Assembly (NCBI GenBank): GCA_963931865.1
Contig: OZ007509.1
Span: 3,115,554-3,179,553, forward strand
Source: Axinella damicornis
Taxonomy: Eukaryota; Porifera; Demospongiae; Axinellida; Axinellidae
Reading direction: 5' to 3'
DNA: 64,000 bases
Shown piece by piece: positions 10,966-23,574 of the stretch. The number at the start of each line of letters is the position of its first letter. Within the stretch, counting starts at the first letter, position 1. The notes beneath the pieces were generated by a model, which did no database searches, had not been told where the DNA came from, and was given only the letters and a program-made list of their open reading frames with translations. The translations under genes were made by a program, and so were the position numbers.

Positions 10966-13900
10966 CCTTCCTCCAGCACCGGAATGTAGCGTCTGCTGAG
11001 GAGAATCGTGATTACGTCATCACTCGGATGTTGGAAACGCTGAAGACCATCTCTCTCCTGGCAGATGGGGAAGACCCTGATAATCTTGAGTACGGGATTG
11101 GGAAGGTTACCCCTGGCAACCTGGCAGTAATGTTCTCTCAATTCGAGGTGTGTTGCTGTAAACGAACAGAGAAACTGTCTGGGCATATTGCCCAGGCCTA
11201 CCCTGTTTTCTGTTCTTCGGTTTGCGTTAGCAATAATACACAGAAGTGCTGCTCTTCCACTTCCGTCTATTATTGCACCGAAGAATGAAAAACGGGTTAG
11301 ACCTGCATGGGAACGAGGCTAGGCTAGCTCTAGATATTGTTGAGCTTATTCATATCATAGGACAGCTAGAACTGAACCGACTTAGCACAACCATCCCTTA
11401 ACCTTTTAAAGGCTAAATTAGCCTTTAATGAAGATCTTAGGATTGAACTTTGCTATCGGAGGTTGTTGTCCTATTAACCTCAACTTACAAAATGGGAAAC
11501 AAGGACAAACAGTTCTGAGGTTGCCCCCTCACAGAGGCTAGACAGTTCACCCTCAACTGGATGCAGTTAATGGATAATGTAACCCCCCCCCCCCCCCCCC
11601 CCCCCTTCCCCTCCAGGATGCCCTGGATCAGAGTGCCCTTGCTGCTACAGCGACCTCTGACCCTTCTGTTCACCACGCACAGCTCCAGATGGGGATGGAG
11701 CAGATCATTTCGGCTGCAGCTGAGTTGGCGGACTCTGAGGGTACGCGTGACTACCGCCAGCACTCCCTCATCAGCCAGTGCGGTGATATGAAGGAGGATG
11801 TTCAGAAACTGCTTGCAGCTTTAGAGGGCATCACCAATGACCGTGCTGGTGGTGATGGTGTGGAGGGTGTGGGTGGTGAAGGGGACTGGGGAAAAGTGAT
11901 TAGTGAGTGCGTGACTGATGTGGGAGAAAAGATAGCCGAGTTTCAAAAAGAGGTATGATTACTATACGGTACAGTATAGATCTTAGTTTTACATAGAGAA
12001 ATGATCCTCCGCTTCATTACCCATTTCCTCCCTCCCATGCACCCCTCCCTCCCTCCCACCCTCCCTCCCTCCCACCCTCCCTCCTCCCACCCTCCCACAT
12101 TCCTCCCCCCCCACCCACCCTCCCTCCCCCACCTCCCCCCTCCCCCCCCCCCTCCTTACAGCTCCGGCGTGCAATGGTGGACCATGTCTCTGATGCCTTT
12201 GTGGACATCACCTCCCCTCTGACCCTCCTGTGTGAGGCTGCCCAGGCAGGAGACACACAGCTGACGGAAGAGAGGGCGGTGACATTCGTTGAGCATGCTA
12301 AACAAATGGAGAAGGTGGGTATGAATGTAAACCATATGTCCACAAGTATGTTTCTCGAGTGTTACACTCTTTCTTTCCCCCATCCTTGTTCGTCCTCCTC
12401 CCCTGCCTCCCTTTCTTCCCATTCCTCTCTTATTCATCCTGTTACTCCACCCTTGCTCCCCCCCCCCCCCCCCCCCCCCCCTTCCCCTCCCCTTCCCCTT
12501 TCCCCCTCCCCCTCCCCCTCCCCTCCCCCTCTCCCTCTCCCCCCCTCCTCCTCCTCCCTCCTCTTCCTCCCCAAGGTTGCAATGCTGGCCTGTTCCCTCT
12601 CATTAGACATGGAAGGAATACGGATGGTGAGGCTGGCCACAAAGTATGTCCGCATCCTCAGACCACAGGTATGTACATGCACAAAGATTAATGTCACTAC
12701 AATAATATTATCTATATGAATATAATTATTCGTCAATTTTTCATTCCAACTCCATTCTCATTTCCAAAATTATGCTGTCAACCTGATTGGGTGTGCATAT
12801 TCACGTTTACATTTAACATTAATTTTACCAAGCTAGCTGTCACCCACGAATCATTTTGATATCTTCCCTCGTCCCTGCCCCCATGTGCACACACACACGA
12901 TATCAATGCTAGGTGGTGAATGCCGCTCGAACCCTGGCAGCCCAGCCGGTCAGCCACATTGCTCAGAAGAACATGGCAGTGTTCAGGGAGACCTGGGTGG
13001 AGAATGTTTCACTGCTCACAGAGACGGTGGATGCCATTGTCCGCCTCAATGACTTCATGGCCATCACCGGTGAGCCCCAGCTGCCTTACTGTAGAAGCAC
13101 TTGTGTTCAGCATTTGACTATAACCACCCCCAATAAAAACATTGGATGGGTTATCCCTATAGCCTCATTCCCAGGGTATCCCATCATGGGCGGAGGCCTG
13201 GGAACAAGGATGGGGATAGGAATATCATGAACTGTATAGTCTTGGGTAGCCTCGTTCCCAGGCCCGAGACGGCGGGCCTGGGAACGAGGCTATGTCTTGG
13301 GATACTGGTCTAGTTTGGGTCTTCCATGTGAAGGAGGTTTTTATAGCTAGTGTGCTTGTACTAACCCATCTAGCGACAAAGATGTAGTGAAAAATCGAAC
13401 TGAATTTCTGTGTAAAATTTCTGATTCACAGAAGCACACATTCGTCAGGACAGCCAGCAGTTTCTTCATGCCGTGGAGAGCTGTGACGACCACACCCTCA
13501 GGCAAACCATCTCCACTATCAGGGGACGGTGCGGTCACCTGGTACAGGTTGTGAGGGCTGACACCGGGGAGAACCCTGTTCGTTATGGCCACAATTCAGT
13601 GCAACAGGTTGAGGGAGCCATGCAGAAGCTAATGGAGAAATGTCAGTCAGTCTGTCTGATGGCATTGTAAATTACTATTCTGAATAATTGTTTCCCCCTC
13701 CCCCTTTGCCTCCCCCTCCCCCTCCTCCTCCCTCCCCCTCCCCCTCCCCCTCCCCCTCCCCTTCCCCCTCCCCCTCCCCCTCCCCCTCCCCATCCTCCCT
13801 CCCCCTCCCCCTCCCCCTCCCCCTCCCCATCCTCCCTCCTCCTCCTCCCTCCTCCTCCTCCTCCCTCCTCCCCTCACTGTATGCAGCTCTACCCTGGTTC

Positions 13901-16900
13901 TGTGACCTAGCCTCACAGGCAGTAGACACTCTCCAAAGTTCTCACGACCCACGGAGAGTAAATACACACGTCTTGGAAGAGGCATTGCAGAAGGTGCGGC
14001 ATACGTGCATGTGTGTGTGAGTATACAATGACCGCTGAATTTGGGGACAGGAACATCCATCTAAAGCATCTTGAAACGTGTTGTGAGAGAGAGCTCAACC
14101 TACTAGCTCTCAAACGTATGCCTGAGAGATCAATGAACACACCTTCCTATCACTGTGTGTAGAGACTTCAAGATCAGATTTCACTAACACTGTGAACGGT
14201 CATTGCAGGTCACTGATGATGTCTGGGACGTGAGGAGGAGTGTGCTGATTGCTAGGGTATGTCAGTCATTGGACCTTATGACACACAGCAATGGTATTGC
14301 GTTGACCCTCCCTGCCTATCACACTCCCTCATCCTCCCCTCCATCCCTCCCTCCCATCCAGACACCAACAGATCTGGAGGGAGAGGCAGATCTGGAGGAG
14401 CTGCTCCACCCTCCTCCCACTCTCAGCCCCGCCCACTCTCTCCTCTCGCAGCTCAGCGATGAACCAAGCACCATAGGTCAGTGCAGGAACATGCAGTGAT
14501 GGTGATGTCATCATGGTCTTGGTCAGTGTGAGTTGCGACATCCAACCAAATTTGTGCAGTCATAAAGCATCCTCGAGATTGTGTAACTCCATCCCAAATA
14601 TGCATCTGAAGATTGAATCCACTTCGTATGCTGCGTGGGATGATGTACGTTGCAGGATGGCAACCAGTGGCTGTACATGTAGCAATTGTGGGCTATAGCC
14701 TCGTTCCAAGGCTGCATAGTTCTGAGATTGCATTACATATCTCAAGATCGCATAAATTCCCAATTTGTACTGAGCATGTACACAGGTGTCTAGACCTGCA
14801 GATCTAATGGATGGTGTATATGTCTAGACTCTGTGCATCGTCTTCTGATATTTCTTGTAAAGCAGTGTAACACAGTGTAACCAGTGTAAAGCAGTGTAAC
14901 ATTAACCAAGCGTGTCTTCCCCTTCAGCCACTCCCGCTCGGAAGTTTCAGAGGACTCCCAGACACAGCATGGTGTTTGATGCAGAGGACACCACTAGGGT
15001 AAGCAAACAGCATGTAGTAAAGATTAGTAATCCCAGAACTTACAATACAGAGACACTCACTCACCTAGAGCAGGATTGTTACAGTGTTTCCCACAGAAGT
15101 GCTCATTGGATTGTGAAAGTATGTTACACAGAATACAATCAAAGACTCTGGGAATAAATTTCTAGGAAGTCACGAAGGGTGTAGCTTCCTGTTTGACTGC
15201 ACGGTGTAGCTTACTTCACCACCTTTGTGTGGTTGTGCCTACCTGCTGCTCATAAAGTCCACAAAATCGATATTGTAGACCAGTTTCTTCCTCACTGTGC
15301 AACATGCCTGAACATGTTTGTGCAGGCTGTGATGGCTCAGCTTCCGGCAGAGCAGCAGGCCAAACTGGCTAGGGAGGCAGAAGGACTCAGTGCAGAGCAG
15401 GAGAAGTAAGTATAAAACTGTTTGGAGGCTCTTCTATGGATAATTGTCTTTTCTCCTCCTCCCCTTTCCCCCTCATCCCCCTCCTCCCTCCTCTCCCTCC
15501 TCCCCTTCCCTCAATCTCTCTCAGGCTTGAGAAGGAAGTGAAAAAGTGGGACACCAGTCACAGCGACATGGTTGCCCTAGCCAAGGAGATGTGTATCATG
15601 ATGATGGACATGTCCGACTTCGCCAGGTATGTGTATGCATGTGTGTGTGTGTGCATGTAAGTACTTTCAAACACATGACTGAACTACTTGAAATATTTGA
15701 TCGGTTGGTGTGCAAGTTAATACACTGTGCACATACTTAGTGGTTTAAGCATGTACCAATATTTCTCTTGCAGGGGTCTCGGTCATCTAAGGACCACCAT
15801 GGATGTGATTATCACGGCCAAGGTAAGGAAGAGAGGCTTGCGTATTGAGGTAGCTTGTACGGTGTTACTACTCGCTTCTGTTGCAGGACATTGCTCGAGC
15901 TGGTGAGATACTGGACGAGCAGGCGAGAACCATTGCAGACCAGGTGTGTTCTGTAGACCTTGATAGGTCATTCTTTTTCTCTCTCCAGTTATTCTATTCT
16001 TAGATTTGGCACCTATTGTTCAAGTGCACGTGGAGTACAATGCAACTTGTTGGTCCTGGAACATGAAATATACAGTCTGTAGTCTGGGGACGAGACCTAC
16101 AAATTATTTACCAGATCAAAGAGATATATATTCTACTTTTAGACCACATGTTATTCTCAAAATTAGTCCTGTAAGAAGTATGGCGTATACATGTATCTCC
16201 ATACATATTTGCCAATGAGGACGTGATAGGGAGGGAAAGGTTAGGTAGAGAGGAGAGGGTCTGGATGGACACATTATGCTCTAGAATGTTGTTACACCCC
16301 AGTGCCCGGACCAGCAGTGCAGGAAGGACCTGACTGCCTATCTGGACAGGATCCAGCTGTACTGCAAGCAGCTCAAGATCACCAGTGCTGTGAAGGCAGA
16401 TCTCAAAACGTCCACCAGAGAGACAGTGAGCTATGTACTACTGCATGCTATCCCCGCATCCCGAATCCTATCCCAGCATGTGATCTGGGAATGGGAGCTG
16501 GCTGATCCATTCCAGGTTTGACGTTGATATACCTGAGGTATTTCCAGCTGGTTCTGGGTCACAGATCAGAGCAAATTTTGTTGTTTGAATACATATTTCA
16601 TACCACATCAATGCAGCTAGAACCCTGGTTATAGTCACATTCCAATATTAATGCAAAAAATCTCTCATTTCACCAGTGTGTGGTTTTGAGATCCAATCTT
16701 TCAATCTCATTTAGCATTTCTGCTGAACAGCTCAGTACATCATGCTCCACCACAGGTTGACAATGCCAGTGCACTGATCGCAGCTGCTAAGAACTTGATG
16801 ACAGCAGTCGTGCTCACGGTCAAGGCGTGCTATGTAGCCTCATCTGTTGTGAGTGTTGTTTGTTTGTTGTTGTTGTTTTTGTTTTTTTTTTGGGGGGGGG

Positions 16901-17575
16901 GGGGGGGGGGCTTTTTATTAATCTCACTGGCTAAATTGGTCACGTTTATGTGCCCCATATTTCAGTCTTGTTTTCTTTCAGATTGCGAGAATGGGTGGAG
17001 ACATTCCTGTGAGTTCAGACTACCATTAAATTTTGTGTCTTCATGCAGTCATTACGTTTACCTAGAAACACCTCACCCAGTATGTGAAGGAATCAGTAGC
17101 AACCCTATCCTAAGAGAAAGTGTAGTAGAGTATAAATCGTATCCTTTTCTCTTTGTAATTTTTCCTGTCCTCAATATTTCCTCTCCAGGAGCAGGTTTTA
17201 CAGTGGAGGCTGACAGCACCCAGGAAGAAACGTCTCTACCAAGAACCGACTTCAGAAAAGGCCACGGAGAGCTGGAGGGATACCCCAGGCAAGTCTCCCT
17301 ACTCTATGTCCCACATTCACCAGCTGGGAGAGTTCAAACCAGGCAGGCACGAGCAACACCGAGGATACGTGAACGTAGGGATTAAGAATGGGTCACATGA
17401 TCACAGCAGTGATCAGGAAAATGCTCACACCCCTGAGCAGCACCGACGGTACGTGAATGTGGAGATTAAGAATGGGATACACAATCACAGTAGTGAACAA
17501 AAGAACAGCGAGGATGCTCACACCCATGGACAGCACGGGGACCACGGACATCTTACGGATAAAGAAACCCTTTGA
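8976..17575 (+). CDS. CTNNA: Alpha-catenin with extended His-rich C-terminal tail (23 exons)
   Basis: Actin- and beta-catenin-binding protein of adherens junctions, vinculin/alpha-catenin superfamily. Exons: 8976-9083, 9287-9433, 9818-10024, 10403-10522, 10668-10757, 10965-11147, 11617-11952, 12162-12314, 12576-12668, 12913-13069, 13432-13641, 13887-13993, 14209-14256, 14362-14476, 14928-14998, 15326-15405, 15525-15626, 15774-15822, 15887-15943, 16303-16425, 16756-16848, 16982-17008 and 17189-17575. All phases join, giving 1020 residues against about 906 in vertebrates. Diagnostic stretches are VQASQELLKAVTRLMVIADT, LRRAMVDHVSDAFVD, AVMAQLPAEQQAKLA, ALAKEMCIMMMDMSDFARG and AAKNLMTAVVLTVKACYVAS. 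No vinculin-type proline-rich linker is present, which favours alpha-catenin. After the usual end (LGEFK) there is a tail of about 78 residues with two related units beginning EQHRGYVNVGIKNG and EQHRRYVNVEIKNG, ending in a His-rich stretch. Confidence 0.95.
9454..9562. repeat. Palindromic transposon copy with exact 9-bp target duplication
   Basis: Long hairpin with ends TAGTCTCATTCCCAGACCC and GGGTCTGGGAACAAGACTA. The inner arms CAGCGAAGATCGCTTGCAGT also pair. Flanked by GCCAAGGAA at 9445-9453 and 9563-9571, exact. Located in alpha-catenin intron 2. Confidence 0.9.
10565..10625. repeat. Decamer tandem repeat (GATTACTGGA)n
   Basis: Six to seven copies of GATTACTGGA/GATTACTAGA in alpha-catenin intron 4. 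The same decamer family recurs at 18658-18722, 19610-19672 and 58990-59130 in introns of other genes. Confidence 0.8.
10906..10964 (+). repeat. C-run plus (CA)n directly before a splice acceptor
   Basis: About 13 C residues followed by about 21 CA units; the last CACAG is the 3' splice site of alpha-catenin exon 6. Confidence 0.9.
11583..11610 (+). repeat. Poly-C tract before exon 7 acceptor
   Basis: Run of about 23 C followed by TTCCCCTCCAG, forming the polypyrimidine tract for alpha-catenin exon 7. Confidence 0.9.
12010..12155 (+). repeat. CCCT-rich tract before exon 8 acceptor
   Basis: Repeated CTCC/ACCC units running up to CTTACAG at the exon 8 acceptor. A related C-rich tract at 12440-12570 precedes exon 9, and 13690-13870 precedes exon 12. 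Confidence 0.9.
13247..13292. repeat. Palindromic transposon copy with 9-bp target duplication
   Basis: Near-perfect hairpin TAGCCTCGTTCCCAGGCCCG ... GGGCCTGGGAACGAGGCTA. Flanks AGTCTTGGG (13238-13246) and TGTCTTGGG (13293-13301), one mismatch in nine. A second, weaker hairpin of the same family lies just upstream at 13161-13210. Confidence 0.85.
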
Positions 17576-17742
17576 GTCTTATTTTGTGTATATGTATGAT
17601 CATGTTGTTGCCATGTTTTTACATATCTCTCTTTCGAGTCCGATCTTGTATTTAGAAATAAGTTTTTGGTAAGTTCCTATAACAGTCCATGACAGTCGGG
17701 ATAATATCAATTTGAATTTAGCGCCAAGGAAAATTGTCAGCT

Positions 17743-17748
17743 AATAAA
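17743..17748 (+). terminator. Candidate polyadenylation signal of alpha-catenin
   Basis: AATAAA 168 bp after the alpha-catenin stop and 55 bp before the PTCD3 start codon, so the two transcripts probably abut or overlap. Confidence 0.4.
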
Positions 17749-17803
17749 GCGAACAGAGTGGAATATCGAACTAAAAATTTCCAACTGAACACACGTGTTG
17801 GGA

Positions 17804-17953
17804 ATGGCTGGTGTGTTTCGTATTCTGCACCCACGCCACCTCCTTCCACGAGGAGTGCAGAGGTGAGAGATGTAAAGGTACTGACTCATGATCAAGTCGG
17901 ATGCACATGCTGCAGCATCCACAAACCGCATGCCTGTTGTACTTTGGGCCGTG

Positions 17954-17986
<33 letters not shown>

Positions 17987-18931
17987 ATAGTTTACTGTGA
18001 CAGCAGGACTTTTGTGGTACAGATCTATAGATCTATTGCAGCTGATGTCAGAATTCAAGGGGGTGACACTCCCATAGACACCCTAGTCACAGCCGCGATC
18101 GGCTAACCGCATTGCAGCTGTGACTGCAGCGAATATGGGAGTGTCACTCCCTTGTCACGATCAATTATTGTGCATGGAGAATTATACTGGAAGCAGTACA
18201 CATGCTGGGGGTTGGAGACTAAACATTACCCTGGTGACATCATACTAACGTAGGTACTTTTAGAATTATGGGATGGTCATTCCTCTAGGTTCGAACATTC
18301 TGTGGCCGTGGAAACCTCCAGAACAGGTTAGCTTGCATGGCTTCGTAACTTACCATGCTATCAGCCACAATTATTACCCCACGTGCACGTGCGCAGCAAG
18401 GGTAAAGCAAGGCCTTCTTATCTGTGTTGCTTGTGTGCATGCATCCAGCTCAATCTCATCTATCAGTTTACTGCCTTTCCTTGTGGACACTTTGGTGAGA
18501 GACAGTCCAGCTTGATTAACTATGAGCACTCTATCTTGCTTTTCTCAAGGGCGGGATAAAGGGCAGGCCAAGATACCTCTGGTCCCTAAGAGGAGGTAGG
18601 CATGCAAGCTGGTAATCCTTTCCAGTATGAGTATGACCTGTAGCGGCAGGTGATCTTTAGTAATCTCCAGTAATCTCTGGTAATCTCCAGTAATCTCCAG
18701 TAATCTCCAGTAATCTCTGGTAATGCATGAGTTGGTTGTACAGGAGTTGGAATACAAGTAGTAGAAAGGGATTGAGATTGAATACAGTTTTTTTGACAGG
18801 CGGGACCCAGATGCTGTTCTCAAGGCCCTGTCGTCCACTGTTTCTCCAGTAAGTTAATGGTTTTTTTTTCTGTTCTATTCTCATTCCTAGGCTGCATAAG
18901 GGAGGGGAAAGTGCATGACGCCGTGAGGTCA

Positions 18932-18969
<38 letters not shown>

Positions 18970-21900
18970 GACCCGTGGGGCTGCATACGGGAAGGAAAGT
19001 TTCCCGTGAGGCAGGGTAGGGGATCCATGTGGCAGCATAGGGGAGGGGGAAGTGATCGACCCATGAGGTGGGGATTGAAAGTGACTCATGTACCTGCATA
19101 GGAGAGGGGAAATGACCCGTGTATGTGTCATCGATGACAACCTCTTTGTCACAGCTGCAGTATCCGTCCTTAATGGGTGGGCGGAGCCTGGCTGATCCTC
19201 TTATGCCGAAGAACAGGAATCAGCATGTGAGGAGAAAATTGTAGTTCTAGTTGGTGCCCATCACTGTCTCATAATTCCACCTCTGCCTGAAGGTTGGCTA
19301 TGTCCGTTCACTGGAAGCGGGGAGAAGGGCAGCGAAGTATGTCATCCATCGCTGGCCTAAGATGTTCCCAGATGTTGGGCTGGATCCTGTAAGCGAGACT
19401 TTATATGGGCTGACATTTTGATTGGCTCCTGAGTATAGCCAATTACAATGTGCCGTATGTACCCTCACAAAAGAGTGTCCAATTGGCAGTACACCTAACC
19501 AGTAACCTATTTTCCAAAGAAGGATGTTGTTGCAAGAACCTAGCTAGTTTGTTAGCACAGCATCTGTATGATTGAGCCTACACCCAGTATGGCTTAGAAT
19601 ACTGGAGATTACACTAGGGAGCCCTAGGGATTACTAGAGAATACTAGAAAATACTAGAGAATACTAGAAGTGGGCATATAGTCTTAGTTTATTTCCTATG
19701 CAATCATGAAAAAAGTTGGTTGCAGCTCTCGCCTCCATGCGGTGTCTCAGACTATAGTGAATAACTTGTTTGTATTTCTTTTGCTAGGACTTGAGACCTA
19801 AGAAAGTCAAAGTAAAGGGCTGCAATGAAAACACTTTGAATCGTGAGGCACCACCGACTAGCTGCTAGATTAAGCACTCTGATTCAGCATGCCTCTCTCC
19901 GCTCTGCCTAATGACAGACCTGATTGCCAGAAGAAAGACGTCCAAGGCTCTGAAGATGTATAAAGCGCTACAGGAAAAAGGTTTGGTCTTTCCATAATGG
20001 GTGTTCAAAATTGAAAAATTACTACCAGTGTACGTATATATAGCTGTCACACTCACTTATACGACCAATTTTTTTCTTGTTGATGCTCACTTTTATTCCT
20101 TCTCTCTGATTCTATTTTGACTCTGCAAGGGCAGCACTAGTCCTGTGACCAGCTGCATTTTTACATCCGGAGGGGAGGGGGAAAATACCCCCTCCCCTCC
20201 GGACCTAAATATGTGGCTGGTCCCGAGACTAGGGCAGCACCTAGAGATTGTGTACATGTAACTCCTAACATAGCCTCGTTCCCAGGCCGCTCCTCCCACA
20301 CGGCCTGGGAATGAGGCTACTCCTGACATTACCTGTTGTGTATACATGGAACAGTCAACCAGATGAAGTGTTGTATTACACAGTACTCCTTTCACTTCCG
20401 TCTCACCAGGAAGGTCCATTTCCCTGGATACCCAGAATAATCTCCTTGCACTGCTGGCCCACTTTGGTATGGGCAATCCTCGGAAGAAAGGCCATCCCGC
20501 GAAACAATGGCAGGTAGTTTTAGACACCAGTGATGCCCTGAGCCATGTGACTGAAGATCCTGAAGGAGGTGTAGAAGAGAGTGATCTTCTTGCGCTGAAG
20601 GAGATGGGAGAAGGGATTGAGAGCAGCAGTGACAGCAGCAAAGCTGGTACGTTCATCAGATCTGGCTATGTCTGTTGACTGAACAGCTTTGGTGATTAGA
20701 ACGCTCAAGAATCTGTGCACATTCTCGCTAGGCCTTTTCGAAGGGCACTGTGCCCTTTGGGCTTCTAATGTGCCCTTGGAGTATGGTCTAAAAGCGAAAT
20801 GTGCCCTTTGCCAGCCCTTCGCACTTTGATGACTTTTAGCAACCACTTGAGTCACACTCTTGCTGCTTTCAGCAGTGACTCAATACCCCTTGGTTTTGAA
20901 TAATTTCTCATACCCCTTGGTTTTGAATAATTGTCTCATGCGCAGAGAGTAGGAATGAGTCATCATCACCAAGTGAAGTGAAGAGAACAGCGGCATCTCC
21001 AACCCCGTGGGGACCGTCAGCTTCTAGCACTTTTGGAGTGAGGACGGCACCCCCATTGGTGAGTATAGCTGCACCCAGCCTTTGGAAACTGGTTGGATGT
21101 TGTTATTTCTCTCGTAGAATGTGGATGGAAAAGGTCGAGAATGGAGGTGGGTATCTTCCTCCCTCCCTCCCTCCCTCCCTCCCTCCCTCCCTCCCTCCCT
21201 CCCTCCCTCCCTCCCTCCCTCCCTCCCTCCCTCCCTCCCTCCCTTCCTCCCTCCCTCTCTCCCTCCCCCCCCCTCCACCCTCCCTCCCTCCCTCCCTCCC
21301 TCCCTCCCTCCCTCCCTCCCTCCCCTCCCTCCCTCCCTCCCTCCCCTCCCCTCCCCTCCCTCCCCTCCCTCCCTCCCTCCCTCCCTCCCTCCCTCCCCTC
21401 CCTCCCTCCCTCCCTCCCTCCCTCCCTCCCTCCCTCCCTCCCTCCCTCCCTCCCTCCCTCCCTCCCTCCCTCCCTCCCTCCCTCCCCATCATTTGTTGTG
21501 TCCTGCAACCATCTAATGACTACTATCTCCTTTCCTCTAAGCTTGGACAACTTTGCTGAGAAGTTTTTTTCCCAGATGACAGAGAAAGATGGAGGCTCCT
21601 ATGATGCACTGATTCAAGGCCTGGCAAAGGTGTTTTATTCTGTACCAGTGCATGTATGAAATGGGATGATTGTTGATTCTTATGCTTCAAGCTGACATTC
21701 TCTCTTTCACACATGTAGTTCGAACAGAACAAGAGAGCTTTTGAGCTGTTTGAAGAAATGAGAGAGAAGCAATACCAGGGTATGTGCATAGTCAGAGTGG
21801 GGTGTGGTCATAATACAGTGTGATTGTAGCCTCGTTCCCAGGCGCTCGGTAATTGGGGAGCCCCTTGTGAACGAGGCTAGTGTGATCGTTGTGTATGTTA

Positions 21901-23521
21901 GACGATTCAACCTTGTTTTGAGTTGATGTGCATGATAGCCTTGTATGAGCTTGGGAGGAAAGTGGCCTGGTATCTACAGTTCATGTGGTCTGAACTACCC
22001 CACACATGGCACATGCAACATTTGTACATGTACAAACAGTAGATTCCATATTCATAGGAAAAGTTCCCGTCCTGGGTACGAGGCTGTGTACGTTAGTAGC
22101 GTAGATGTACATGTACGTACTGTTCACACTCCTCATGTTTGTACTTTGCAGCTAGCTTGGCTACCTATAACTCACTTCTGGCAGCTATAGTAAAGAATAA
22201 CAGAACGCAGAATTCCTGGAAGAAAGCCAAGGTAAACTAACATAGCCTCGGTCTAGGTTGGGAGTTTTACGATCCATGACTGTCCCGGTAAAGGATTAGG
22301 TAATGCAGTCAGTGGATAGCCTCTCTCCCAGGCCTCCACGCCCAGCTTTTGTTGTTTGCAGTACGAAAAGTGTACTGCAAACTACAAAAGCTGGGCATGA
22401 AGGCCTGGGAACAAGGCTAGCAGTGGAACCTCCTACCTCTGCAGTTAGCCTCGTTCCCAGTCTGTGTGGCCTGGGAATGAGGCTGATCTATAGTGGCCAC
22501 TGTTTAAGGCAGCCACCTATCCATTATGGTCTGCAAAGTGGTTGGCAAACAGTCCAGCTTTGCCACATGTAGTTGCTAGCCTCGTTCCCAGGCCATTCCC
22601 ACTGCCAGTATTTCATTGCTTCCAGTATGAAATACGGCAGGGGAAGGCCTGGGAGATCTGGTCACGTGTGATGCGATCAAGTAGACACATGGTAGACACA
22701 CGGAGGGCGGTGCCCAACGAAGAATCTCGACGTCCTGTGTTGTACTGTCCGTCCAATGGCTGGATATCAGAGTGTTCGCAAGGCAGACGATCAATACCGT
22801 TCGTTGTTCACAACACCGGGGACGGATCAACATGAAACAGGTATTTTAACGGTTGGGCACCGCCCCGTGTGTCTACCATCTGTCTACCTGACGTCATCGC
22901 ACGTGACCAGATCTCCCAGGCCTTCCCCCACCGTATTTCATACTGGAAGCGATGAAATACTGGCGGTGGGAACGGCCTGGGAACAAGGCTATGTAGTTGC
23001 CTCCCCTCAGCAATGATGATGTTGTCAACAATAATGTCATGTGAAATTATACGTGTATCGTTGAACCTCTCACTGACAGGACATAGTAGGACACATGATG
23101 GAAGAGCCGATCGTTAAGCCAAATATCAGTAAGTGCCACTCGGTCTCCATTTCATGTGTGGCAATCCCGAGTGGATACCATTGTTGTATTATTGTGAACT
23201 GCTCTCCTAGCATCATGCGAAGGCCATAAACTTGGTTGGCTAAATGGAAGTACCTGTACTGTTCATTTTGTCTTGTATGTTGTTTAGGTCCTGTAAGTAT
23301 TGTGGTTGTGTAGTTTACTGTAACTTATAGTATGGGATCTCCGGCAACATAAACAATCCTCAGGCAATGGCCAGCCTCAGACTCCATTGGTTTATCAATA
23401 AATTGGTTTATCAATAAATTGGTAGTAAATCCCTGTAGACCTACATGTTACTGATTTTAGGCTTCCTGTATCCATCTTTGTACTTTCCTTCCTCCCTCCT
23501 GCCATGCCACACTCACATCCC

Positions 23522-23574
<53 letters not shown>

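Noticed and set aside
17339..17575. Alpha-catenin tail as read-through into intron
   Set aside because: No donor with consensus lies after LGEFK, and the repeated units keep frame and amino-acid similarity, which supports coding.
18797..19000. Separate gene beginning near 18800
   Set aside because: Phases and homology join these exons with the presequence exon at 17804 and with the rest of PTCD3.
21017..21659. Long S-L-P-P / G-R-E-G open frames
   Set aside because: Translation of the (CCCT)n array; the real PTCD3 exons flank it. Same for 53903-54451 and 55076-55333.
22577..22991. Intrinsic transcription terminators or attenuators
   Set aside because: Hairpins of this family lack T-runs, lie within introns on both strands and have target-site duplications, so they are transposons.
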